In this document: positions 45,989-55,657 of the stretch, one piece after another | Layout: each line of letters starts with the position of its first letter | Position numbering within the stretch: the stretch's first letter is position 1 | DNA from: Legionella drancourtii LLAP12 | GTDB lineage: Bacteria; Pseudomonadota; Gammaproteobacteria; Legionellales; Legionellaceae | Assembly: GCF_000162755.2 (NCBI RefSeq) | Contig: NZ_JH413808.1 | Coordinates: 79,333-143,332, forward strand | Direction of reading: 5' to 3' | Length of the DNA stretch: 64,000 nucleotides | Translations under genes and position numbers: made by a program | Notes under the pieces: generated by a model | Databases searched by the model: none | Told to the model about the DNA's origin: nothing | The model's input: the letters and a program-made list of their open reading frames with translations, nothing else

Positions 45989-46016
45989 TCGCAAAATTAA
46001 TCGCAATAGGTATAAT
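45989..46016 (+). promoter_or_regulatory. Candidate promoter of the glycine-cleavage operon
   Basis: A perfect TATAAT at 46011-46016, with a weak TCGCAA at 45989-45994 as -35 at 16-bp spacing, 36 bp before the gcvT start. I looked for a glycine riboswitch in 45890-46051 and saw none of its conserved GGAGAG-type elements; the leader is too short. Confidence 0.45.
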
Positions 46017-46051
46017 CTCTTCTTCAAGGTGATTTAAAAAGGACTCAAGCA

Positions 46052-47134
46052 ATGATTGCTAAAACCGTACTTAATGCGATTCATCATGAATCTGGCGCTA
46101 AAATGGTTGATTTTCATGGATGGGAAATGCCTCTACATTATGGCTCTCAGCTTAATGAACATCACTTGGTTCGTCGTGATGCCGGCATGTTTGATGTCTC
46201 ACATATGACCATCGTCGATATACTTGGCGCGGGTGGCCGGCAATTTCTGCGCAAACTACTAACCAATGACGTAGACCAATTAGAGCATAATGGCAAAGCC
46301 CTCTATAGCTGCATGTGTAATGAACATGGCGGTATTATTGACGATTTGATTGTCTACCAACGCGCTTCTGATAACTACCGTATCATTCTTAACTCGGCAA
46401 CTCGCGAAACAGACTTAGTCTGGATTCACCAGATGAGTGAAGGCTTTGCCGTGGGTTTACAAGAACGGACTGAATTAGCCATGATTGCCGTGCAAGGCCC
46501 TAATGCGATTAGCAAAACCCTTGCAGTATTGAATCCGGCTCAGATAGACGCCGTTTCCACATTAACTAATTTTGAATGCGTTGATGTGGAACAATGGTTT
46601 TTTGCCCGCACCGGCTACACGGGTGAAGAAGGTTTTGAAATTATTGTCCCGCAAGAACAGGCAGTGCAATTATGGACTGATTTAAAAAATGCGGGGGTAC
46701 ATCCTTGTGGCTTAGCAGCCAGAGACACCTTAAGACTTGAAGCCGGAATGCTACTTTACGGCCAGGATATGGATACCAGCACCAGCCCCCTCGAATCAGG
46801 ATTAGCGTGGACGATTAAATGGGAACCGACAGACCGTAATTTCATCGGTATGGGGGCCTTATTCTCACAAAAACAGCAGGGGCTTAAACACAAGCTAGTG
46901 GGATTAACCTTGATGGATAAAGGCATTATGCGTAATGGCCAGCGCGTTGTCGTTGCCGGCTATGCCGATGGCGTCATTACCAGCGGCAGTTATTCCCCGA
47001 CTTTAGAACAATCAATCGCCTTAGCACGTGTTCCGCTAGAAACTGGTGCTGAAGTTCTGGTTGCTATTCGCGATAAATTAGTTCCGGCTAAAGTTGGGAA
47101 ACCACGCTTTGTGAAGCATGGCCAAGCAATCTAA
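46052..47134 (+). CDS. gcvT: Glycine cleavage system T protein (aminomethyltransferase)
   Basis: 360 residues. VDFHGWEMPLHYG near the N-terminus, DVSHM, the folate-site region GEEGFEI and CGLAARDTLRLEAGMLLYGQDMD are typical of GcvT. It transfers the methylene group from the H protein to tetrahydrofolate and releases ammonia. AAAGGA precedes the ATG at 46052. First gene of gcvT-gcvH-gcvPA-yciI-like-gcvPB. Confidence 0.96.
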   Translation: MIAKTVLNAIHHESGAKMVDFHGWEMPLHYGSQLNEHHLVRRDAGMFDVSHMTIVDILGAGGRQFLRKLLTNDVDQLEHNGKALYSCMCNEHGGIIDDLIVYQRASDNYRIILNSATRETDLVWIHQMSEGFAVGLQERTELAMIAVQGPNAISKTLAVLNPAQIDAVSTLTNFECVDVEQWFFARTGYTGEEGFEIIVPQEQAVQLWTDLKNAGVHPCGLAARDTLRLEAGMLLYGQDMDTSTSPLESGLAWTIKWEPTDRNFIGMGALFSQKQQGLKHKLVGLTLMDKGIMRNGQRVVVAGYADGVITSGSYSPTLEQSIALARVPLETGAEVLVAIRDKLVPAKVGKPRFVKHGQAI

Positions 47135-47207
47135 CCCTATCATCATCGCTTCTAGCACAGGGGCAAACATTTTAAACTAGTGGCAAATACAATTAAGGAT
47201 AAATACA

Positions 47208-47585
47208 ATGAATGACTTAAAATTCACCTCAACCCATGAATGGCTAAGAGAAGATATGGATGAAGTTACCATCGGCATTACCGATCATGCACAACAATTG
47301 TTAGGCGATATGGTCTTTGTTGAATTGCCTGTAGTAGGTGATGAAGTTAATGCGGGTGATGAATTAGGGGTGGTTGAGTCAGTAAAGGCGGCTTCTGATT
47401 TTTATGCGCCAATTAGTGGGGTAGTTACCGCAATCAATGAAGCGGTGGTGGCAAATCCAGCTATAGTTAATACAGACCCTTATATTGCCGGCTGGTTAGT
47501 CAAAGTAAAACCTAGCGATCTTAGTGAAATCAAGAGTTTATTAACTGCTGAACAATATCAAGATGAGACTGCCGAGGAGCACTAA
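47208..47585 (+). CDS. gcvH: Glycine cleavage system H protein
   Basis: 125 residues. The lipoylation lysine lies in [17 protein letters not shown]. It shuttles the aminomethyl group between P, T and L proteins. It sits 73 bp after gcvT and 2 bp before gcvPA. Confidence 0.96.
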   Translation: MNDLKFTSTHEWLREDMDEVTIGITDHAQQLLGDMVFVELPVVGDEVNAGDELGVVESVKAASDFYAPISGVVTAINEAVVANPAIVNTDPYIAGWLVKVKPSDLSEIKSLLTAEQYQDETAEEH

Positions 47586-47587
47586 TC

Positions 47588-48958
47588 ATGCCTTATATCC
47601 CCCACACCACTAAAGATACCAAAGACATGCTCCAAACCATTGGTGTTACGCAGACTCAGGCTTTATTTGATGAAATTCCCGCATCCTTACAATATGCTGG
47701 TTTTCAAGAGATTCCCGCCGGCATCAATGAAATGGATATGTTAAAAGAAGCACAAAATTTCGCCAACAAAAACCGTAATGGGATCTGCTTTTTGGGCGCA
47801 GGATGCTATGAACATCATATTCCTGCCGCAGTGTGGGATATCGCCGCACGCGGTGAATTTTTAACTGCTTATACACCTTATCAAGCCGAAGCCAGTCAAG
47901 GTACACTGCAATTGTTGTATGAGTTTCAAACCATGATCTGTGAGTTAACCGGCATGGATGTCGCCAATGCCTCCATGTATGATGGCGCTACAGCGTTGGC
48001 TGAAGCGGCGTTAATGGCCGTGAGAGTAAACAAACACAGCAAGACAAATCGTATTTTGATTGCAGGTACCATTCATCCATTTTATCTGGAAACAATTAAT
48101 ACTATTCTCAGTAACCAGCATATTGAAGTGATTTCCTTGCCTTTTGATGAACAACAAGGCATTACGGCATTGTCTGCTTTAGAAGTTTATACAGGTGAAG
48201 ACATTACCGCGCTCTTAATTGCCCAACCCAACTTCTTTGGTTGTTTGGAACGTGTCGACCAACTCAGTGATTGGGCTGCCAAAAATAAGACCATTAGCGT
48301 TGCCTGCGTCAATCCCATTTCCTTAGCCTTATTAAAACCACCTGGATTATGGGGTGAGCATGGGGTTGACATCGTCTGTGGTGAAGGCCAACCTTTAGGT
48401 TCACCAATGGCTTCTGGAGGCCCATATTTTGGCTTCTTAAGTACTCGCATGGCGCATGTACGGCAAATGCCTGGACGCATCATCGGTTGTACGGTAGATA
48501 AAGAAGGAAAACGCGGCTTTACCTTAACCTTGCAAGCACGTGAACAACACATACGTCGTGCCAAAGCAACGTCAAATATTTGTACCAACCAGGGGTTACT
48601 AGTCACCGCAGCAGCTATTCATATGAGCCTCTTAGGTGCCGAAGGATTACGCCAGGTTGCCAGTCAATGCCACCAAAATACCCATGAGTTAGTGGAGAAG
48701 TTAAGCCAAATTGATGGTGTAGAGCAAGTGTTTGCCGCCCCTTATTTTCATGAGGCGCTGCTCAAACTCAATAAGCCTGTCGCTGAAGTATTAAAGCAAT
48801 TAGCCCAGGCGGGTATTACTGGTGGTTACACCCCGCAGTTCCACTTCCCTCAACTAGAAAATACGCTGCTAATTTGCGCTACAGAAATGCGTACTGAAGA
48901 AGAGATGACACAGTATGCAAAAACATTGAAATCCATCATGGGTCAGCGAGGTACCTAA
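47588..48958 (+). CDS. gcvPA: Glycine decarboxylase (P protein) subunit 1
   Basis: 456 residues, the N-terminal half of the split P protein, with the family opening MPYIPHTTKDTKDMLQTIGV, GAGCYEHHIPAAVWDI and GEGQPLGSPMASGGPYFGFLS. With GcvPB it forms the PLP-dependent glycine decarboxylase. Its stop overlaps the next ATG (TAATG). Confidence 0.96.
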   Translation: MPYIPHTTKDTKDMLQTIGVTQTQALFDEIPASLQYAGFQEIPAGINEMDMLKEAQNFANKNRNGICFLGAGCYEHHIPAAVWDIAARGEFLTAYTPYQAEASQGTLQLLYEFQTMICELTGMDVANASMYDGATALAEAALMAVRVNKHSKTNRILIAGTIHPFYLETINTILSNQHIEVISLPFDEQQGITALSALEVYTGEDITALLIAQPNFFGCLERVDQLSDWAAKNKTISVACVNPISLALLKPPGLWGEHGVDIVCGEGQPLGSPMASGGPYFGFLSTRMAHVRQMPGRIIGCTVDKEGKRGFTLTLQAREQHIRRAKATSNICTNQGLLVTAAAIHMSLLGAEGLRQVASQCHQNTHELVEKLSQIDGVEQVFAAPYFHEALLKLNKPVAEVLKQLAQAGITGGYTPQFHFPQLENTLLICATEMRTEEEMTQYAKTLKSIMGQRGT

Positions 48959-49266
48959 TGTTTATCATCAAATTAACCTATTTAGTAGCCGCTGCTGAAG
49001 TAGATAAATACCTCAGTGCGCATCGCGAGTTTCTTGATTACTATTACAAACAAGATCTATTGCTTGCTTCTGGACCAATGAAACCACGTACTGGTGGCAT
49101 TATCATTGCAACGACCAATGACCGAGACTATTTAGAATCTGTTTTTAAACAGGATCCTTACTATTTAGCCGAGATCGCAGACTATGAATTCATTGAATTT
49201 ATTCCCATAAAGCATTGCGATGAACTCAAAGAACTTATTCAAAAAATGGAAGGCAAATTATGTTGA
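48958..49266 (+). CDS. YciI-like protein inside the gcv operon
   Basis: 102 residues with a YciI/ferredoxin-like dimeric alpha-beta pattern: [50 protein letters not shown] and [16 protein letters not shown]. It overlaps gcvPA by 1 nt and gcvPB by 7 nt, so it is translated with both subunits. YciI proteins are small enzymes of mostly unknown reaction; a link to glycine cleavage is inferred from the tight coupling only. Confidence 0.82.
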   Translation: MFIIKLTYLVAAAEVDKYLSAHREFLDYYYKQDLLLASGPMKPRTGGIIIATTNDRDYLESVFKQDPYYLAEIADYEFIEFIPIKHCDELKELIQKMEGKLC

Positions 49267-50708
49267 TTTTTGAATTATCCCAAGAGAACCGTCGAGCAAG
49301 CGCACAAGCGCCTAAAATTACCAACAGCAGTTATGCCATTCCCAAGGAGCTGCAACGCAAAACACCACCGCGCCTGCCGGCCTGCTCTGAATTGCAAGTG
49401 GTACGCCATTTTACCCGCCTCTCACATAAGAATTTTGCCATTGACAGCAATTTTTACCCCTTAGGCTCGTGTACCATGAAATACAACCCACGTGGCGTTC
49501 ATAAAGCGGCCTCCATACCCAACTTTCTTAACCGCCATCCTTTAACTGTAGAGCACGATAGCCAAGGTTTTTTAGAGGTACTCTATCGCTTACAAGAACA
49601 CATTACCGAAATCACCGGTATGGCCGGAGTGTCTTTAACACCAATGGCCGGCTCACAAGGTGAATTTGCTGGGGTAGCGATGATCAAGGCCTATCATCAA
49701 TCGCGTGGCGATACCACGCGTGATGAAATGTTAATTCCTGATGCCGCGCACGGCACGAACCCTGCTTCCGCAATCATGTGTGGTTTTAAAATTGTGGAAA
49801 TTGCTACAGGGGCCGATGGGGACATTGATCTGGAAGAATTAAAAAACAAATTAGGCCCGAAAACCGCTGGTATTATGCTCACTAACCCATCGACATTAGG
49901 CTTATTTATGCGGCAAATTAAAGAAATTGCCGCACTGGTGCATCAAGCCGGCGGATTGTTGTATTACGATGGTGCCAACCTTAATGCCATTCTCGGTAAA
50001 GTACGACCTGGCGACATGGGCTTTGATGTCATGCATTTAAATTTACATAAAACTTTTGCCACGCCACATGGTGGTGGTGGTCCTGGTGCAGGCCCTGTAG
50101 CGGTTGGCAAACGCTTGCTACCCTTTATGCCGCTGCCGATAGTGAAAAAAACCGCTTCCAGCTATCAATGGGCAAGCCGTTACGATTACCCACAGAGCAT
50201 TGGCCGTTTGTCTTGCTTTATGGGTAATGCCGGCATTTTATTACGTGCTTATTTTTACATGCGTGTACTTGGCAAAGAAGGTCTGCTGCGCGTTTCCGAA
50301 TACGCCACCTTAAATGCCAATTACCTGCTCAAAGAACTCAAAAATGTAGGTTTCACGGCAGCGTATCCAAGTCGCCGGGCATCCCATGAGTTTATTCTGA
50401 CGTTAAGCCCTGAAAAGAAAACCTATGGCATTACGGCCATGGATTTGGCGAAACGCCTGTTAGATTATCGCATTCATGCCCCCACAACCTACTTCCCCTT
50501 GCTCGTTCCAGAGTGTTTGCTTATTGAACCCACCGAAACAGAAAGCAAAGAAGAACTAGATAACTTTGTGCAGGTAATGAAAACGATTCGGCAGGAAGCA
50601 GCAACTAATCCTGAATTGCTCAAAGAAGCACCATATACCTTACCAGTACGACGCTTGGATGATGTTAAAGCCGCAAGAGAATTAGACTTGAATTATTTTG
50701 CACAATAA
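49260..50708 (+). CDS. gcvPB: Glycine decarboxylase (P protein) subunit 2
   Basis: 482 residues, the PLP-binding half. The Schiff-base lysine lies in [19 protein letters not shown], with the glycine-rich loop immediately after and [13 protein letters not shown] near the N-terminus. It decarboxylates glycine with GcvPA, passing the aminomethyl group to GcvH. The ATG overlaps the end of the yciI-like gene. Confidence 0.96.
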   Translation: MLIFELSQENRRASAQAPKITNSSYAIPKELQRKTPPRLPACSELQVVRHFTRLSHKNFAIDSNFYPLGSCTMKYNPRGVHKAASIPNFLNRHPLTVEHDSQGFLEVLYRLQEHITEITGMAGVSLTPMAGSQGEFAGVAMIKAYHQSRGDTTRDEMLIPDAAHGTNPASAIMCGFKIVEIATGADGDIDLEELKNKLGPKTAGIMLTNPSTLGLFMRQIKEIAALVHQAGGLLYYDGANLNAILGKVRPGDMGFDVMHLNLHKTFATPHGGGGPGAGPVAVGKRLLPFMPLPIVKKTASSYQWASRYDYPQSIGRLSCFMGNAGILLRAYFYMRVLGKEGLLRVSEYATLNANYLLKELKNVGFTAAYPSRRASHEFILTLSPEKKTYGITAMDLAKRLLDYRIHAPTTYFPLLVPECLLIEPTETESKEELDNFVQVMKTIRQEAATNPELLKEAPYTLPVRRLDDVKAARELDLNYFAQ

Positions 50709-50736
50709 GAATAAAAGGAAAGAACGTTTCAATATG

Positions 50737-50760
50737 CCCTCTCCAGTGCACTGGAGAGGG
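50737..50760. repeat. Perfect 24-bp palindrome after gcvPB
   Basis: Each arm is CCCTCTCCAGTG / CACTGGAGAGGG with no loop, 28 bp after the gcvPB stop. Without a following T-run it is not a textbook terminator; it could be an operon 3'-end hairpin or a protein-binding site upstream of kdsB. Confidence 0.55.
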
Positions 50761-50877
50761 AAATGATACGTAATAATTGTCGCCAATTTCGTGAATCCAC
50801 AGTTTCCCTGAATAGCAATAAGCAGCTATTTACGCTATTATTTCTACCTTTTTAATTAAACCTATTTTAGTTGAATT

Positions 50878-51708
50878 ATGCACACCGCAATCGTTATTCC
50901 TGCACGTTATGCCTCAACCCGTTTACCTGGAAAGCCGTTAGTAATGATTTGCGGTCAAACCATGCTGCAGCGCGTAGTGCGTTTATCTTTTGCCGCAGCT
51001 GCGAAATTAAATAATGTCTCCATAGTCGTCGCTACTGATGATGAACGCATTAGGCAACATTGCCAAACAATTGGGGTCAACGCGGTCATGACTTCTAAAG
51101 AAGCCCTTACGGGTACTGATCGTGTTGCCGAAGCCGTACGACAAATGCCGATACAGCCCGATTTTATTTTAAACATGCAAGGCGATGCACCACTAACACC
51201 GCCTGATTTCTTGCGGGCAATGATTACTGCTTTTGCCGCCTCCCCTTGCGATGCGGTAACACCGGTAACGCAATTAAGCTGGAAACAATTAGATGAGTTA
51301 CGACAAAGTAAACAAATCACCCCCTTTAGCGGTACTACAGCGGTGTTTGATGCAAAAACGGGGAATGCATTTTGGTTCAGTAAAAATATAATCCCCGCCT
51401 TACGTAAAGAAGATGAATTACGACAACGAAGTGAGAACAGTCCCATCTTTCGTCATATCGGCCTCTACGGATATTCATTAGAGCTTTTAGAAAAATTCAT
51501 CACCTTGCCTGAAAGTAAATTTGAGCAATTAGAAGGATTAGAACAATTGCGCATCCTGGAAAACGGCTACATTATTCGTTGCGTTCCGGTTGATTACAAT
51601 GGACGAGCAAGCATGTCCGGTGTTGATAGCCCACAAGATGTCACACGTGCCGAAGCATTAATTGCCCAATATGGTGAATTAGTCCCCCCATCCACAGAGG
51701 CGATATAA
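50878..51708 (+). CDS. kdsB: 3-deoxy-manno-octulosonate cytidylyltransferase
   Basis: 276 residues, a little longer than the usual ~250. The nucleotidyltransferase signature IPARYASTRLPGKPL opens the protein, with LNMQGDAPL and IGLYGYSLELLEKF downstream. It makes CMP-Kdo for the lipopolysaccharide core. In this chain MQGD is followed by AP rather than the more common EP, a small deviation near the metal site. It lies 3 bp before the phosphatase gene. Confidence 0.9.
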   Translation: MHTAIVIPARYASTRLPGKPLVMICGQTMLQRVVRLSFAAAAKLNNVSIVVATDDERIRQHCQTIGVNAVMTSKEALTGTDRVAEAVRQMPIQPDFILNMQGDAPLTPPDFLRAMITAFAASPCDAVTPVTQLSWKQLDELRQSKQITPFSGTTAVFDAKTGNAFWFSKNIIPALRKEDELRQRSENSPIFRHIGLYGYSLELLEKFITLPESKFEQLEGLEQLRILENGYIIRCVPVDYNGRASMSGVDSPQDVTRAEALIAQYGELVPPSTEAI

Positions 51709-51711
51709 GTT

Positions 51712-52350
51712 ATGACCCTACGTTTACTGATTGCCCGCCACGGCAATACCTTTGCTCCTGGTGACATAGTGCGGCGAGTTGGGATAACCGACTTACCATT
51801 AGTCGCGAGCGGCTTAGAACAAGGCCGCTTACTTGGCGCGTACCTAAAACAAAATAATCTTCTCCCTGATATCCTTTTTACCTCACAATTACAACGTGCA
51901 ATACAAACCGCCGAGCAAGCGCAACAGGTAATGGGTACTCATTTAGCAATTGAAACTTTGTCCATCTTTAATGAAATTGACTATGGACCTGATGAAAATC
52001 AACCGGAAACAGAGGTGATTGCTCGCATTGGCAAAAAAGCACTGAACGCCTGGGAGACACAAGCCTTAGTTCCTGACGGTTGGAAGGTTAATCCGGCTGA
52101 AATTATTAATAACTGGCGCAGCTTTGCTGAACGGCTGCGCCAGCAGTACATGGGTAAAACCTGCCTGGTCGTAACGAGTAATGGCATCGCACGCTTTGCC
52201 CCCCATCTTACTGATGATTTTGCCGCCTTTAGTGCGCAGTACGAAATTAAGATTGCGACTGGTGCGGTCTGTATCTTTGCCAATGAAGCCTCTACGCCAG
52301 CATGGGACTGTCTTGCCTGGAACATGAAACCAGCAAAACCCGCGCCATAG
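51712..52350 (+). CDS. Histidine phosphatase family protein
   Basis: 212 residues with the catalytic RHG in LIARHGNTF, the second arginine region LFTSQLQRAIQTAEQA, and the second histidine position substituted or shifted (VVTSNGIARFAPH). Relatives include phosphoglycerate mutase and phosphatases such as CobC. The usual second motif GH appears to be replaced by SNG, so catalytic competence deserves caution. Co-transcribed with kdsB. Confidence 0.82.
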   Translation: MTLRLLIARHGNTFAPGDIVRRVGITDLPLVASGLEQGRLLGAYLKQNNLLPDILFTSQLQRAIQTAEQAQQVMGTHLAIETLSIFNEIDYGPDENQPETEVIARIGKKALNAWETQALVPDGWKVNPAEIINNWRSFAERLRQQYMGKTCLVVTSNGIARFAPHLTDDFAAFSAQYEIKIATGAVCIFANEASTPAWDCLAWNMKPAKPAP

Positions 52351-52377
52351 TTAATGCACTTGTAGGATCTTAGATAA

Positions 52378-53163
52378 ATGAATAGCACGGTATTTAAGAG
52401 AACGATGAGCTTGCTCTATATGATGACGCCGGCCTCTGTGCTTTATGCAAATTGTACTGGGATAATCGATATTTCCAATAGCCCCAGTCATAGTGACAGT
52501 CCTTGCAGCGTCCCGTTTAAAAAAGTCGTTGTCGAATTAAGTTACAGCCAACAACAACTCATGCAACATGCCGGCACCCAGCAAAGTTTCCCCTATGCAG
52601 AACTGCGTATTGGTTTACCCCGTAGCAATGAATTTTTTGTCCTGTTACCCAATTATATTCAGCAATCAATAGCCCCGACATCAGGCTCTACAGCAACCTC
52701 TGCAGGCCTCAAGCATACCATTAGCTATAATGATCAATGGATCTTTGCGGTAGAAAGTATAGCCAATACCGCCAGTGGCAGCTATAGCTACGGCGCTCAG
52801 CATTGGGGGACTACCATTACTGGCATTGCGAGTTACACCATTAATCCTCAATTTAATATCAGTGCCATGCTCGGACTAAGTAGAACAAGTGAAGCAGCAA
52901 TACTAGGAGGACGCTACTTCAACAGCATTAATCCGGATCTAATCATCACTTATACACCTAATGCTAAGATAGCAGTTTATGGCGAAGTCTATGGACAAAG
53001 TAACATTGATGCGACAACGGGTGCGGGCTTTAATTTTGATGCAGGGCTGCAACTTCTCATGTCCCCCAATACCTTATTCAATCTAAGTGCCGGGCAACAA
53101 CTGTATAATTACTTAGGCGATTTTACGCATTATATTAATATAGGGGTTACGGTAATGTTGTAA
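52378..53163 (+). CDS. Outer-membrane beta-barrel protein, unknown role
   Basis: 261 residues with a signal-like N-terminus (MNSTVFKRTMSLLYMMTPASVLYA) followed by alternating hydrophobic beta strands (KVVVELSYSQQQLM, WIFAVESIANTASG, ISAMLGLSRTSEAA, INIGVTVML at the end). The pattern resembles small transport-type or phenol-MetA-like barrels. No close functional assignment is possible from the sequence alone. Confidence 0.7.
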   Translation: MNSTVFKRTMSLLYMMTPASVLYANCTGIIDISNSPSHSDSPCSVPFKKVVVELSYSQQQLMQHAGTQQSFPYAELRIGLPRSNEFFVLLPNYIQQSIAPTSGSTATSAGLKHTISYNDQWIFAVESIANTASGSYSYGAQHWGTTITGIASYTINPQFNISAMLGLSRTSEAAILGGRYFNSINPDLIITYTPNAKIAVYGEVYGQSNIDATTGAGFNFDAGLQLLMSPNTLFNLSAGQQLYNYLGDFTHYINIGVTVML

Positions 53164-53181
53164 ATAATAACTGAATCTGAA

Positions 53182-53204
53182 TCCTGCGGATATGAGCCGC
53201 AGGA
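53182..53204. terminator. Hairpin between convergent genes
   Basis: TCCTGCGG (53182-53189) and CCGCAGGA (53197-53204) form a perfect 8-bp stem with a 7-nt loop in the 73-bp convergent gap. No strong T-run follows on either strand. Confidence 0.45.
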
Positions 53205-53236
53205 CAGCAGAATAAAATGAGGTGACCTATAAGAAA

Positions 53237-53737
53237 TTAGCCTACGTGAGCTAAAAGACGGTCATTTACATGGATGGATTTTTTAACAATTTCATCCATA
53301 TCTGAATTAGGTTCGCAAGATTGATAAGCGGCTTTTATAGGTGAGAGATCTACCGTTGCATTCTCGACATCATTTTGCAAATAACCATCCAAATTTCTAA
53401 AGGTAAGGTACTTGTCCGTAGCAAACTCTTCACATTGAGCTAAAGTTTCATCTTGGCAAATTGAAAATCGCGTTAAATGCTCCACATGGAATGGTTCATG
53501 GCTTCTTGAAAAGAAATATTCTAAATCATAAACGGTACTGTCAGCTCCAGCACAAAAATAATACCCGGATTGAAATTTATTATTCTCAAACACATCACCA
53601 CGAATAAATCGACCTTCTCCTGGTTTCAGTCCGGCCAAGGTCACGGTATGATTCGCAAATTCTTTGGGATCAATATCCCCAGCAACAGCAACACTCGACA
53701 AAATTAAGCTCAGCATTAATAAGGCTACTTTTTTCAT
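53237..53737 (-). CDS. Secreted protein of unknown function
   Basis: 166 residues with a signal peptide (MKKVALLMLSLILSSVAVAG). Four cysteines in the mature part (YYFCAG, FSICQDE, LAQCEEF, YQSCEPN) could form two disulfides. No family is recognised. The upstream 270 bp (53738-54007) are AT-rich and appear gene-free. Confidence 0.75.
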   Translation of the reverse strand: MKKVALLMLSLILSSVAVAGDIDPKEFANHTVTLAGLKPGEGRFIRGDVFENNKFQSGYYFCAGADSTVYDLEYFFSRSHEPFHVEHLTRFSICQDETLAQCEEFATDKYLTFRNLDGYLQNDVENATVDLSPIKAAYQSCEPNSDMDEIVKKSIHVNDRLLAHVG

Positions 53738-54007
53738 TCGTTCCTGACTCCTAAATATGAAATTCCTAAGAAGTAATAAAGGATTAAATTACCTCCACTC
53801 ACTACAAATTGGCAATAAAAAATCTTTTTTCAATAAATTCAGTCCGGCATTATACCTTATTTTGTACAAATAAAGTGTAGAAATTTACAAATTTATTACC
53901 ATTTTGACTGAAAATTCTCTAAATAGCGAGTGTTTTACTATAGAGTTCGTATTGGATTGCTTTTAATAAATGAATCTTCGCTCTCAGCACGCAATAATAA
54001 ATTTCAC

Positions 54008-54883
54008 TTAAGGTAAATTGGCAAATAAGTGGATTTGCAGATTAAAAATAAATCCATGTTTCATACAGTACTCGGCGGCATATTCATGATTGCGTTGATT
54101 CTTTTGCAGATCTAAAAGCTCAGGCTCCCAAAAGCTAATCACTTCATTAATTTCAGAGCGTTCAGCCATAGTCAGATCGCGACCCTCATTGCGAATCATT
54201 TTGACACGTTGCGGTTCTTGCTGGTAACAATTCATGGGGCTGATAAAAACTTGTTTGTTGGTTTGTGCTGCCCATTGATGCGCCCAAACGGGTATTTCGC
54301 TGTAAGGCAAATAGGGCTCTACTTCAGGAGCAGACATAACAAATTTCAAATAATCAGCACGCGCTAACATTTTTACATTGGGTTCAAGATAACGTACGGC
54401 AGCACCATTTTTTTCCAGGCATTTAGGGCTTACCACCAGGGTAGTGCTCGGCGGTAAATCAGACAATACAGACGTGCCATTTGATTCGATTTGCGTGTAT
54501 TGAAAATAACGCTGAGCTTCGGCTAAAAATGCCGATACATTATTTTGCAGCGACGGTTCGCCACCGGTAATCACCAAAACTATTTTTTTAGCAACACCTT
54601 GTCCCCAAGCAGGGATGGGCAAATTGCGTTGTTTAAAAAATTCGGCAATAACCACATCAGCCTCTACCAGCAAAGAAGAAAAACTACGCCATTCACCGCT
54701 GTCAAAATAAGTGTCACAAAAAGAACAAGCCAAATTGCATTTAGCCAAGCGGATAAAATACGCAGGATGACCACGATAAGGTCCTTCCCCTTGTAGGGTA
54801 AAAAAACGACTGGTGACTAAAAGCTCATCGTGCTTTGCCTGTTTAAAAAAAGCTTTGCCTACTATTTTATTAACACCAAACAT
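54008..54883 (-). CDS. queE: 7-carboxy-7-deazaguanine synthase-like radical SAM protein
   Basis: 291 residues. The radical-SAM cluster CxxxCxxC is CNLACSFC (Cys49, 53, 56) followed by DTYFDSG, with the N-terminal FFTLQGEGPYRGHPAYFIRLAKCN and ITGGEPSLQ. The pattern is QueE, which makes the 7-deazaguanine core for queuosine. It is longer than the E. coli protein (223), mainly by the C-terminal part. Confidence 0.88.
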   Translation of the reverse strand: MFGVNKIVGKAFFKQAKHDELLVTSRFFTLQGEGPYRGHPAYFIRLAKCNLACSFCDTYFDSGEWRSFSSLLVEADVVIAEFFKQRNLPIPAWGQGVAKKIVLVITGGEPSLQNNVSAFLAEAQRYFQYTQIESNGTSVLSDLPPSTTLVVSPKCLEKNGAAVRYLEPNVKMLARADYLKFVMSAPEVEPYLPYSEIPVWAHQWAAQTNKQVFISPMNCYQQEPQRVKMIRNEGRDLTMAERSEINEVISFWEPELLDLQKNQRNHEYAAEYCMKHGFIFNLQIHLFANLP

Positions 54884-55168
54884 CGAAAACCTTGGTATGT
54901 TGTACGTTACATGCGTAAATTGCTACAAATTGTAGCACACATTTTCCTGGCACCGACTCCTTCGCGCATTGTTTTTTCTGTTCCGAGTGCCGCATTGCAA
55001 CAAAAGCATCCTACCATCCTTCAAATAAGACCATTGCCATTTTTATTAACCACTGATGCATAAACCGCCCATCATACCCATTAAATTACACGAGATCGCG
55101 CTCTACGTAAAAATGAAGAAATACAGCGCCAACCACGCGGATTATCGCCACCGGAACCGATTTATTGC
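54884..55168. other. Gene-free gap upstream of queE and the HTH gene
   Basis: I see no supportable gene between queE and the small HTH gene at 55349, apart from the palindromic site at 55169-55210. The stretch presumably holds two divergent promoters, which I cannot place with confidence. Confidence 0.4.
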
Positions 55169-55210
55169 TCAACTAGTTATCATAATGATAACTAGTTGAT
55201 AACTAGTTGA
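55169..55210. promoter_or_regulatory. Perfect 31-bp palindrome plus a third half-site (candidate operator)
   Basis: TCAACTAGTTATCAT (55169-55183) and ATGATAACTAGTTGA (55185-55199) are exact reverse complements around one base. TGATAACTAGT is then directly repeated at 55197-55207, giving three ACTAGT cores 15-22 bp apart. It lies about 140 bp before the HTH gene at 55349 and between divergent genes, suggesting autoregulation or control of queE. Confidence 0.6.
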
Positions 55211-55348
55211 TTTCAATTTAAAAAATACTTTGCGATCCCCAAAAAATGCGCTATAACTCTTTTATCTGGTTCAGGGATTGATAGATCAGTGTGAGGGCAG
55301 CATTTGATTTGCGTAGTGCTGGATAGTGTTTTTTCACGGAGTGAGAAA

Positions 55349-55621
55349 ATGAACAGTAAAGTATTTTCGCAGCGCTTCAACCGCGAATTAGCTACATTAG
55401 GTTTTCCTGAAGAATTAACCGAAAAAATCAAAGCAGTATCCAAAGTATTCGATGTATCTCGCCATTTGGCGAATTCATTTATTTTTGGTCATATCCTTCC
55501 AGGACATGAACAATTGGATAAAATCGCTGCGATTTTGGAAGTTTGCCCACAGTGGTTAAGTGGCGCTACGGATAAAAAGAAAGCCTATTCTAGTCGCGAA
55601 ACGGTTGATAGCGAGTCATAG
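55349..55621 (+). CDS. Small helix-turn-helix (phage-repressor-like) protein
   Basis: 90 residues from the ATG at 55349, with GGAG at 55338-55341; an upstream in-frame ATG at 55304 lacks such a site. The helical core FDVSRHLANSFIFGHILPGHEQLDKIAAILEVCPQWLSG resembles small repressor-type HTH proteins (lambda Cro/C1 fold). The tail is short and charged. Regulatory target unknown; the palindrome at 55169-55210 is a candidate. Confidence 0.72.
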   Translation: MNSKVFSQRFNRELATLGFPEELTEKIKAVSKVFDVSRHLANSFIFGHILPGHEQLDKIAAILEVCPQWLSGATDKKKAYSSRETVDSES

Positions 55622-55634
55622 AAATGTGACTGTG

Positions 55635-55657
55635 AAGTTGGGTGTGAAGCCCAACTT
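55635..55657 (+). terminator. Weak hairpin after the HTH gene
   Basis: AAGTTGGG (55635-55642) and CCCAACTT (55650-55657) form an 8-bp stem with a 7-nt loop, 14 bp beyond the HTH stop. Only TTTCG follows, so termination may be incomplete. Confidence 0.4.

Noticed and set aside
45890-46051. Glycine riboswitch upstream of gcvT
   Set aside because: The leader is about 160 bp, with a TATAAT only 36 bp from the start. None of the conserved aptamer elements are visible.
55171-55210. CRISPR-like repeat array
   Set aside because: Only three short ACTAGT-centred units with no spacers of uniform length and no cas genes; best read as an operator.
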